A stretch of DNA of 30,618 nt from SHZI01 sp964371995 (GTDB taxonomy: Bacteria; Pseudomonadota; Gammaproteobacteria; Steroidobacterales; GCA-2729495): the NCBI GenBank assembly GCA_964371995.1, contig CAYJPG010000026.1, positions 1 through 30,618 of the forward strand. Direction: 5' to 3'. Of the stretch, positions 23,847-30,618 are shown piece by piece. The notes below the pieces were generated by a model. It saw nothing but the letters and a program-made list of their open reading frames with translations. It had not been told where the DNA came from and made no database searches. A program made the position numbers and the translations under genes. Numbering within the stretch: the stretch's first letter is position 1; each line of letters starts with the position of its first letter.

Positions 23847-24530
23847 ATGAACATCTGTCGATTGATCGTCACCGCAGGTCTCGCCGCCGCACTGGCGGTC
23901 CTGAGCGCCTGCGCAAGCATGGGTGGCGCCTCGCACGCGGATTACCGGCCGACGCCACCGCCGCAGCCGGTACTGCCACCGGCAACCAGCGGCGCCATCT
24001 ATCAGCCGGCGCGCAGTATGTCGCTGTTCGAGGACGTGAAGGCACGTCGCGTCGGTGACACGGTGACCATTCGTCTGGCGGAAAAGACCCAGGCGTCAAA
24101 GAGCGCAAGTTCTGATGCCAAAAAAGACAGCTCGATCGATACCGGGATACCGATAATCGGCGGCAAGTCGATCACGCACAACGGCAAGGAAATCCTGAAC
24201 AGCGAGTGGCAAACCGCACAGGATTTTTCCGGCAAGGGCAGCAGCAGCCAGAGCAACAGCCTGAGCGGCAATATCACCGTGACCGTCGCCGAGGTCTATC
24301 CGAACGGCAATCTGTTCGTGCGCGGCGAGAAATGGCTGACGCTCAATCAGGGTGAAGAATTCGTGCAGATCAGCGGCATCATCCGTCCGGTCGACATCGG
24401 CTCGGACAACGCTGTGGATTCCTACAAGGTTGCCGACGCCCGCATCACGTACAGCGGCAACGGCGCCCTCGCCGACGCCAACCGTCCGGGTCTCCTGACC
24501 CGCTTCTTCCTCAAAGTATGGCCGTTCTGA
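23847..24530 (+). CDS. flgH: Flagellar L-ring protein FlgH (lipoprotein)
   Basis: A 227-residue outer-membrane ring lipoprotein. The signal ends in lipobox LSAC with C22 as the expected lipidated Cys. Conserved segments are LFEDVKARRVGDTVTIRLAE, ASKSASSDAKKDS and GNLFVRGEKWLTLNQGEEF. The C-terminus RFFLKVWPF is typical. It forms the L ring around the rod with FlgI inside it. Its end overlaps a possible upstream start of flgI. Confidence 0.96.
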   Translation: MNICRLIVTAGLAAALAVLSACASMGGASHADYRPTPPPQPVLPPATSGAIYQPARSMSLFEDVKARRVGDTVTIRLAEKTQASKSASSDAKKDSSIDTGIPIIGGKSITHNGKEILNSEWQTAQDFSGKGSSSQSNSLSGNITVTVAEVYPNGNLFVRGEKWLTLNQGEEFVQISGIIRPVDIGSDNAVDSYKVADARITYSGNGALADANRPGLLTRFFLKVWPF

Positions 24531-24553
24531 GCGGTCACCGGGTATTGCACTCC

Positions 24554-25693
24554 ATGGACAAGCAACGCGAACAGATCCGCCGGCATACGCTCTTTCTGCT
24601 GCTCGGCGCAGTACTCGTGATGATGCTGCAGACGGGTCCTGCACATGCTGAGCGGATCAAGGATATTGCCACCGTCGGCGGTGTCCGTGAAAACCAGCTG
24701 GTGGGCTACGGTCTCGTGGTCGGGCTCGACGGCACCGGTGACCAGACTACCCAGGCCCCTTTCACCACGCAGAGCCTGATCAGCATGCTGGAACGGCTCG
24801 GCGTAACGATCCCGGCCGGTACTAACCTGCAGCTGAAAAATATCGCTGCCGTGGTCGTACATGCCAGTCTGCCGCCATTTTCCAAGGCCGGCCAGACGGT
24901 TGATGTCACGGCATCCTCGATCGCCAACGCCAAGAGTCTGCGCGGCGGCACGCTGCTGCTCACGCCGCTCAAGGGACTCGACGGCCAGGTCTACGCCATC
25001 GCCCAGGGCAACCTGGCGGTCGGCGGACTCGGGATCTCCGGCGAAGACGGATCGAAGGTGTCGATCAACGTACCGAGCGTTGGCCGCATACCGAATGGTG
25101 CGACTGTCGAACGCGAAGTGCCCACCGTCCTCGGCGACGCCGAAATGCTCACGCTGAACCTGCACCAGTCTGACTTCACCACTGCCATCCGGCTGGCTGA
25201 CAGCATCAATGCAACGCTCGGCGCGGGCACAGCCATCGCACACGACCCGATGTCCGTACACATCCGGGCACCGGAAAGCCAGGCATCACGCATCGGCCTG
25301 ATTTCAACCATCGAGAATCTCGAGGTTACGCCAGCCGATGCACCAGCCCGCGTGATCATCAATTCGCGGACCGGCACGGTGGTCATCAATGCCAGCGTCA
25401 GGGTTTCTCCGGCCGCCGTCTCGCACGGCTCGCTGATGGTTTCAATCACTGAAGACTTCGACGTCAGCCAGCCGCAGCCCTTTGCCGAGAATGGCGACAC
25501 CGTCGTCACGCCGAAATCGAACATCAGCGTAAGCCAGGGCGAGAACCGCATGTTCCTGTTCCGCCCGGGCGTCGAGCTCAACGACATCGTCCAGGCCGTC
25601 AACCAGGTCGGCGCAGCTCCCGGTGACCTCGTGGCGATACTCGAAGCGCTGCGCTCCGCCGGTGCGCTGCACGCGGAACTGATCGTGATCTGA
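24554..25693 (+). CDS. flgI: Flagellar P-ring protein FlgI
   Basis: A 379-residue periplasmic ring protein. I choose ATG 24554, which gives MDKQREQIRRHTLFLLLG and a signal peptide ending AHA before ERIKDIATV, the typical mature start. ATG 24518 overlaps the flgH end and would add 12 residues; neither has a good ribosome site. Conserved segments are VRENQLVGYGLVVGLDGTGD, LLTPLKGLDGQVYAIAQG and the end ALRSAGALHAELIVI. FlgA is its chaperone. Only the start is uncertain. Confidence 0.95.
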   Translation: MDKQREQIRRHTLFLLLGAVLVMMLQTGPAHAERIKDIATVGGVRENQLVGYGLVVGLDGTGDQTTQAPFTTQSLISMLERLGVTIPAGTNLQLKNIAAVVVHASLPPFSKAGQTVDVTASSIANAKSLRGGTLLLTPLKGLDGQVYAIAQGNLAVGGLGISGEDGSKVSINVPSVGRIPNGATVEREVPTVLGDAEMLTLNLHQSDFTTAIRLADSINATLGAGTAIAHDPMSVHIRAPESQASRIGLISTIENLEVTPADAPARVIINSRTGTVVINASVRVSPAAVSHGSLMVSITEDFDVSQPQPFAENGDTVVTPKSNISVSQGENRMFLFRPGVELNDIVQAVNQVGAAPGDLVAILEALRSAGALHAELIVI

Positions 25694-25694
25694 G

Positions 25695-26696
25695 ATGACC
25701 GCAAATATCAGCAGCATCAACGACTTCCAGGGGCTGGCGCAACTGCGCCACGACGCCTCTGTGCCCTCGCCGGACACCGCACGCGAGGCCGCACGACAGT
25801 TTGAGGCACTGTTTGTACAGATGATGCTGAAGAGCATGCGCGATGCAAATGCCGTGCTCGGTGAGTCGCAGGACACGACCTATCAGGAAATGTTCGACCA
25901 ACAGATTGCCATGGAGATGACCCGCGGCAAGGGCCTCGGTATCGCCGACATGATGTCGCGACAGCTCGGCATCACGCCGGGGCAATCGGCTGCCAGCAAT
26001 ATCTCCGCCGCGGAAACCTCGATTCCGGCACTACTGAGTCGCATTCCGGCCCTGCGCAGTGGCGCGGCATCACCATTCGGCGATCTGCAGCAGCCCGGAT
26101 TCACTGAGCTGCCGGCACCCGATGCGCTGCTACCGGAGCTGTCTGTATCCGGCAATATCAGCAGCGGCGAACGTGCCGACTTCCGGCCCGCCAGCCGCGA
26201 AGAATTCCTGCGCGAGATCTGGCCGCTGGCCGTCAAAGCCGGCCGCAAACTCGGTGTGGAGCCGCGCGCCATTGTCGCCCAGGCGGCACTGGAAACCGGC
26301 TGGGGCAGCCGACTGATCCGCGATGATGCCGGCGTCAGCGGCAACAACCTGTTCGGCATCAAGGCCGATGCGCGCTGGGATGGCGAGCGGGTGAGCGTGG
26401 CAACCCTCGAATACGAAGGCGGTCTGCCAAAACCCCAGCGGGCAAGCTTTCGCGCGTATCCGGATCTCGCTGCAGGCTTCGAGGATTATGTCCGTTTCCT
26501 GAGTGATAACCCGCGCTACAGCGAAGCCCTGCGCAGCGGCGCAGATCCTGGTGTTTATGCGGAGCGGCTGCAGAGTTCCGGCTATGCAACCGATCCGCGT
26601 TATGCAGAAAAGATCCGCAACATCATCGCCAGCCCGATCCTCGGTGCGGTCGATACCAGCCTAAAGGCCGGCGATGAACTGCCGAACTATCTATGA
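25695..26696 (+). CDS. flgJ: Flagellar rod cap and peptidoglycan hydrolase FlgJ
   Basis: A 333-residue, two-domain FlgJ. Residues 1-95 are the rod-binding part (AARQFEALFVQMMLKSMRDA, MFDQQIAMEM). A Ser/Pro-rich linker (about 96-165) joins it to a glucosaminidase domain with catalytic E200 in AQAALETGWGS and the NNLFGIKAD motif. It cuts peptidoglycan to let the rod through and caps the rod during growth. This dual form is typical of beta/gammaproteobacteria. It starts one base after the flgI stop. Confidence 0.95.
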   Translation: MTANISSINDFQGLAQLRHDASVPSPDTAREAARQFEALFVQMMLKSMRDANAVLGESQDTTYQEMFDQQIAMEMTRGKGLGIADMMSRQLGITPGQSAASNISAAETSIPALLSRIPALRSGAASPFGDLQQPGFTELPAPDALLPELSVSGNISSGERADFRPASREEFLREIWPLAVKAGRKLGVEPRAIVAQAALETGWGSRLIRDDAGVSGNNLFGIKADARWDGERVSVATLEYEGGLPKPQRASFRAYPDLAAGFEDYVRFLSDNPRYSEALRSGADPGVYAERLQSSGYATDPRYAEKIRNIIASPILGAVDTSLKAGDELPNYL

Positions 26697-26736
26697 AGGC
26701 ACGGTGCGGATTCACGCCCCGGCCAGGTGAAATGAC

Positions 26737-28638
26737 ATGAGTGGAACGATCAGCAACGGACTCTCGGCACTGCTCGCGGCACAGCGCGCGCTGCAGACGA
26801 CGAGCAACAACATCGCCAATGCGAATACCGAAGGTTTCGTCCGGCAGCGCATCGATTTTGTCGAAAATCCGGGCGTACCACTCGGCCGCTACACCATTGG
26901 CGCCGGCGTTTCCGTCAGCACCGTCTCCAGAGTCTACGATCAATTCCTGACCGACAACCTGCGCACCGCCACCTCGCTGGAACAGCGGGCCGATGCCTTC
27001 AACGACTTCGCCGCACGCATCAATACGGTGCTCGGCAATCCGGACACCGGCATCAACACGGCTGTACAGCGCTTCTTCAACCAGGTCGAAGCCGTGGGTC
27101 GCGACCCGACGTCGGCTGCGCAGCGCAACCAGCTGCTGCTCGAAGGTGAAAATCTCGCTGAACGCCTGCAGCAGCTGGACGGCCAGCTGAGCGGGATCAA
27201 CAGTGAGGTAAACAGCCGGCTGGGACAGGCTGCAGGCACCATAAATACGCTGGCCGGACAGATCGCTGACCTCAACGGCCAGATCATGGCCGCCGGCAGC
27301 TCGGCGGCACCCGATCTGCTGGATCGACGCGACGTCACCCTGAAACAGCTTGGCGCACAGATCAACATTACGACCATCCGCCAGAACGACGGCAGCGTGA
27401 ATGTCCTGGTCGGCAGCGGCCAGTCACTGGTGCTCGGCACAAGTGCGGCGCGGCTGGCCACCATCCAGGACCAGTACGACAGTTCACGCATGCAGCTGGC
27501 GATCAGCACCAACAGCGGCCCGCTGCAGGATATTTCAGGCAAGGTCAGTGGCGGTACGGTGGGTGGGCTGCTTTCCTTCCGGAACGATGTGCTGGACAGC
27601 GCGCGCCGCGACCTCGGCCTGTTGGCCATCGGGCTCGGCGATGCCTTCAACACCCAGCACCGCGCAGGCGTGGACCAGGCCGGCAACATGGGCGGTGATT
27701 TCTTTTCTATCGGCAGCCCGGTGGTCTCGGGATCGACCGGCAATACAGGCACCGCGACCGCCAGCGCCGCGATCACTGATGTCGGCGCGCTCGCCGCACG
27801 CAACTACGAGCTGCGTTTCAACAGTTCGTCATGGTCGGCGATCGACAACACCACGCATACGTCTGTCACGACCACCGGCAGCGGCACGGGTGCTGACCCG
27901 CTGCTGTTTGCCGGCCTGTCATTCAGCGTCAGCGGCAGTGCCGCGGCTGGCGACAAGTTCTTGCTGCGTCCGGTCGCCAATGCGGCCGACGATTTCCGCG
28001 TCGTATTGACGGAGCCGGGAGCCATCGCCGCCGCGGCACCGCTCACCACCCGCATCGGCGCCGGCAACGCATCGCAGGCTACCGTATCGGCGCCGGCGGT
28101 CAACAACATCGCCGACCCGAAACTCAGGACGCCGGCAACCATCCGCTTCGTGACACCGACCAGCTACGTGGTGTTTACCGACGTCACCACCGATCTGGTC
28201 GGCCCGCTGCCATACACCAGCGGCGCTGACATCAGCTTTGGTGGCTGGACCGCGCGGGTGAGTGGTGTGCCGGCACCCAATGATCAGTTTCTGGTCGGGC
28301 CGACCACCGCCGGCAGCGGCGACAACAGCAACGCCCTGGCGCTCGCATCAGTTTCCCAGCGCGGATTTTTCGCCAACGGCACGCAGTCGGTGATCGACCT
28401 CGGCGCTGATATCGTCGCCACAGTCGGTTCGACGGCCAACCGGGCCAGCAACGAATTCCTGATCCAGCAGTCGCTGCGCGAGCAGAGTGAAATCGATCTG
28501 GAAAACGTCTCGGGTGTCAATCTGGACGAGGAAGCCGCCAACATGCTGCGCTACCAGGATGCCTATCTGGCGGCCAGCAAGGTAGTCAGCATCGCCGACG
28601 GCCTGTTCCAGAACCTGCTGCAAATCATCGGTCGCTGA
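26737..28638 (+). CDS. flgK: Hook-filament junction protein FlgK
   Basis: A 633-residue hook-associated protein 1. The N-terminal helix reads SGLSALLAAQRALQTT in pattern, here NGLSALLAAQRALQTTSNN, then ANANTEGFVRQRIDF. The C-terminal helix has LDEEAANMLRYQDAYLAASK, diagnostic for FlgK. AGGTGA precedes the ATG. It is longer than the enteric 547: residues about 345-560 hold two beta-rich inserts, each ending in a variant of SGxxAxxDxF (SGSAAAGDKFLL and SGVPAPNDQFLV). FlgN escorts it for export. Confidence 0.95.
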   Translation: MSGTISNGLSALLAAQRALQTTSNNIANANTEGFVRQRIDFVENPGVPLGRYTIGAGVSVSTVSRVYDQFLTDNLRTATSLEQRADAFNDFAARINTVLGNPDTGINTAVQRFFNQVEAVGRDPTSAAQRNQLLLEGENLAERLQQLDGQLSGINSEVNSRLGQAAGTINTLAGQIADLNGQIMAAGSSAAPDLLDRRDVTLKQLGAQINITTIRQNDGSVNVLVGSGQSLVLGTSAARLATIQDQYDSSRMQLAISTNSGPLQDISGKVSGGTVGGLLSFRNDVLDSARRDLGLLAIGLGDAFNTQHRAGVDQAGNMGGDFFSIGSPVVSGSTGNTGTATASAAITDVGALAARNYELRFNSSSWSAIDNTTHTSVTTTGSGTGADPLLFAGLSFSVSGSAAAGDKFLLRPVANAADDFRVVLTEPGAIAAAAPLTTRIGAGNASQATVSAPAVNNIADPKLRTPATIRFVTPTSYVVFTDVTTDLVGPLPYTSGADISFGGWTARVSGVPAPNDQFLVGPTTAGSGDNSNALALASVSQRGFFANGTQSVIDLGADIVATVGSTANRASNEFLIQQSLREQSEIDLENVSGVNLDEEAANMLRYQDAYLAASKVVSIADGLFQNLLQIIGR

Positions 28639-28652
28639 GTGGAGCCCTGACC

Positions 28653-29845
28653 ATGCGCGTTGCTTCCAATGTCTATCAGATGCAGTGGCTGGCCTCGATC
28701 CAGCGCAAGCAGGCAGAGCTCGCGACCATCCAGCAGCAGACCAGCACAGGCAAGCGCGTCAGCACGGCAGCCGACGACCCGGCCGGCGCCGCACAGGCGC
28801 TGTTGCTCCAGCAAGGGCTCGACCGTCTCGGCAATTACAAGTCGAATGCAGACACCGCCAGCCGCCGCCTGAGTCTCGAGGAAGTGGCGCTGTCNNNNNN
28901 NNNNGCGACGCGCTGAACCGCGTGCGCGAACTCGCCATCCAGGCTGCCAATGGCACGCAGACGCGCGAAAGCCGTTCGGCGATGGTCGCCGAGGTCCGCG
29001 AACTTTTGACCGGCCTTGTCGATACGGCCAATGGCCAGGACGGCCAGGGCAACTATCTGTTTGCCGGCAACCAGCTTCAGGCACAGCCCTTCGCCGCCGG
29101 CTCATCCGTACAGTACTACGGCGACAGCGGTGTCCGTCTGCAGCGGATTGGCGACACCCGTACCATTCAGGAAGGTGACTCCGGCTCCGCGGTATTCATG
29201 CAGGTTCCGGCCGGAAACGGTACCTATACCGTGACCGACAATTTTTCGAACCAGGGCACGGCGTACTGGACCTCGGCAACCGTCAGCAACCCTTCGGCCT
29301 GGGTCCCGGACACCTACGCCGTCAGCTTCATCGCAACGGACGCATGGGAAGCACACAACAGCAGTGGCGCCCTGGTCGCTTCGGGCAGCTACGGCGCGGG
29401 GCAGAGCATCACTTTTGCCGGTGTGAACGTCGGCTTCGGAGGCACGCCGGTGGCTGGTGACCAGTTCGTCATCGCACGGAGCGGCTTCCAGAGCGTCTTC
29501 AAGACCGTGCAGGACTTCCTCACGACGCTGGGGATCGACACCAGCGCGCCAGAAGGCCGGGCAAAGTTCCAGAACCAGCTCAACAGCAACCTGCAGAATC
29601 TCGACCAGTCGCTGCAGCACCTTGGCAACATCCGCAGCCAGGTGGGCGCACGACTGGCAACGATCGACCGGCAACTCAGCAGCAATGCCGACACAAGCCT
29701 CGACCTGTCACAGTCGATCTCCGTGATTCGTGATCTGGACTATGCCAGCGCCATCTCGCGTCTTGAGCAGCAGCTCAACAGCCTGGAAGCAGCCCAGAAG
29801 GCGTACACGCGCACCCGGTCCCTGTCGCTCTTCGACATCCTCTAG
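28653..29845 (+). CDS. flgL: Hook-filament junction protein FlgL, interrupted by an assembly gap
   Basis: Hook-associated protein 3, about 397 residues. It opens MRVASNVYQMQWLASIQRKQ and has STGKRVSTAADDPAGAAQAL, a FlgL/flagellin D0-D1 signature. A 10-N run at 28895-28904 follows VAL, and after it the frame changes: DALNRVRELAIQAANG continues in another phase. A true gap of 8 or 11 bases would restore one frame and the usual 'SxxGDALNR' join, so I read this as an assembly placeholder, not a mutation. The C-terminus SRLEQQLNSLEAAQKAYTRT is intact. A beta-rich insert (about 210-275) ends GGTPVAGDQFVI, like those in FlgK. Confidence 0.92.
28895..28904. other. Assembly gap (10 N) inside flgL
   Basis: Ten ambiguous bases. 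Coding phase on both sides shows that the real number of bases is of the form 3n+2 (for example 8 or 11), so ten is a placeholder. Confidence 0.95.
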
Positions 29846-29885
29846 GTTTTCTTCCCGCCGCGCGCCGTCTCCTCGCGCAAGAACT

Positions 29886-29907
29886 GCGACTCCCGTCACA
29901 CAGTCGC
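29886..29907 (+). terminator. Possible hairpin between flgL and the fliC promoter
   Basis: GCGACT (29886-29891) and AGTCGC (29902-29907) form a six-base stem with a 10-base loop, 41 bases after the flgL stop and just before the FliA promoter. No U tract follows, so it would end transcription only weakly. Confidence 0.3.
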
Positions 29908-29910
29908 CGT

Positions 29911-29937
29911 TCAAGTCCCCTCCCGCCGCGCCGATAA
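29911..29937 (+). promoter_or_regulatory. Sigma-28 (FliA) promoter for fliC
   Basis: TCAAGTCC (29911-29918, 5 of 8 to TAAAGTTT), 11 bases, then GCCGATAA (29930-29937), a full -10 match with standard spacing. The predicted start near 29944 gives a leader of about 80 bases. Confidence 0.85.
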
Positions 29938-29961
29938 CTCAGCTGCACAGCTTCACAGGTG

Positions 29962-29980
29962 CACCGGAAATTGACCGGTG
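29962..29980 (+). promoter_or_regulatory. Hairpin in the fliC leader
   Basis: CACCGG (29962-29967) and CCGGTG (29975-29980) pair around AAATTGA, about 20 bases into the predicted fliC mRNA and 44 bases before ATG 30025. It may stabilise flagellin mRNA or expose a GA-containing loop to an RNA-binding protein; role inferred. Confidence 0.4.
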
Positions 29981-30024
29981 TCCGGGAAAGCGGCGAAATC
30001 AGGTAAACCTCTCAGGAGACGAAA

Positions 30025-30618
30025 ATGCCCAGTGTAGTAAATACTAATGTGTTGTCGCTGAATGCCCAGCGCAACCTGACCCGCTCGCAGGACACCCTGG
30101 CGACCGCCCTGCAGCGCCTGTCTTCCGGTCTGCGCATCAACAGCGCAAAGGATGACGCCGCCGGTCTCGCCATCGCCGACCGGTTCACCACGCAGATCCG
30201 TGGTCTGAACCAGGCCGCCCGTAACGCCAACGACGGTATCTCCCTGGCGCAGACGGCTGAGTCCGCGCTGGACGAGCTGACCAACAACTTGCAGCGTATC
30301 CGCGAGCTGGCAGTACAGGCCGCCAACGCGACCAACTCCGCATCCGACCGCGCGGCACTCGACCAGGAAGTGCAGCAGCGTATCGCTGAGATCAACCGTA
30401 TCTCTTCGCAGACCTCGTTCAATGGCCAGAAGGTACTCGACGGCAGCTTCGGCACCGCCGCCTTCCAGGTCGGCGCGAACGTCGGTGAAACGATTTCGGT
30501 GAATCTGACCACGGGTGTGCGCGCTGACCAGATCGGCCAGATCGCCACGTCCACTGGCACGGCAGTGACCTCCAGCGCACTGACTGATGGCGGCCTGACC
30601 ATCGCTGTGGGCCAGGGT
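30025..30618 (+). CDS. fliC: Flagellin FliC, 3' end outside window
   Basis: The first 198 residues of a flagellin. It starts MPSVVNTNVLSLNAQRNL, then LQRLSSGLRINSAKDDAAGL and AIADRFTTQIRGLNQAARNA, the highly conserved D0/D1 helices. ELAVQAANATNS and INRISSQTSFNGQKVLDG follow, the region recognised in TLR5-type flagellins. AGGAGA lies seven bases before ATG 30025. It has its own FliA promoter, as expected of a late gene, so it is uncoupled from the flgB operon. The variable middle and C-terminal helices are outside the window. Confidence 0.96.
   Translation, partial: MPSVVNTNVLSLNAQRNLTRSQDTLATALQRLSSGLRINSAKDDAAGLAIADRFTTQIRGLNQAARNANDGISLAQTAESALDELTNNLQRIRELAVQAANATNSASDRAALDQEVQQRIAEINRISSQTSFNGQKVLDGSFGTAAFQVGANVGETISVNLTTGVRADQIGQIATSTGTAVTSSALTDGGLTIAVGQG

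Noticed and set aside
26699..26716. GGCACG upstream of flgK as a -24 element
   Set aside because: No TTGC at the correct distance; flgK is expected to be read from the flgB operon.

Overview
The window is about 30.6 kb of GC-rich DNA from a motile Gram-negative bacterium. It carries P- and L-ring genes and sigma-54 and sigma-28 flagellar promoters. The flgA-flgM-flgN arm lies opposite flgBCDEFGHIJKL-fliC. Together with a biosynthetic SpeA of the proteobacterial type, this suggests a gammaproteobacterium; family or genus cannot be read from the sequence. The left part is a set of housekeeping and accessory operons. The right 13 kb is flagellar.

Layout. 1-629 (-): a dicarboxylate/amino acid:cation symporter running off the left edge. 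711-4100 (+): an exported protein joining an M1 metallopeptidase, an M28 metallopeptidase and a PDZ domain. 4164-5162 (+): a cysteine-synthase-type PLP enzyme. 9374-5181 (-): an apparent five-gene operon of an ABM-domain protein, a stand-alone B12-binding protein with CarH-type photoreceptor residues, a membrane fusion protein, an ABC permease (with an apparent one-base frameshift) and an ABC ATPase. 9482-10622 (+): an SDR oxidoreductase and a DUF3088 protein. 16220-10650 (-): universal stress protein, aguA, a deoxyhypusine synthase-family gene, speA and aguB. This is the arginine-agmatine-putrescine route plus a probable aminobutyltransferase. 16688-16353 (-): a small secreted protein with tetrapeptide repeats. 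16864-17709 (+): an HDOD protein.

Flagellar region. flgA, flgM and flgN read leftward; flgB to flgL and then fliC read rightward. The flgA/flgB gap holds two divergent sigma-54 promoters with near-consensus -24/-12 elements. flgM and fliC each have a sigma-28 (FliA) promoter. This matches a hierarchy in which RpoN drives hook-basal-body genes, and FliA drives flagellin and the FlgM/FlgN late pair once FlgM is exported.

Most unusual points: the stand-alone B12 photosensor-like gene inside an exporter operon, with a hairpin that can cover its ribosome binding site; the DHS-family gene within a complete agmatine pathway; the M1-M28-PDZ fusion; the near-leaderless flgA predicted from its sigma-54 promoter; and two places where assembly quality affects gene calls (a G run in the permease and a 10-N gap in flgL). 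No tRNA, rRNA, CRISPR array or insertion sequence was seen, and no gene-free stretch exceeds 300 bases.
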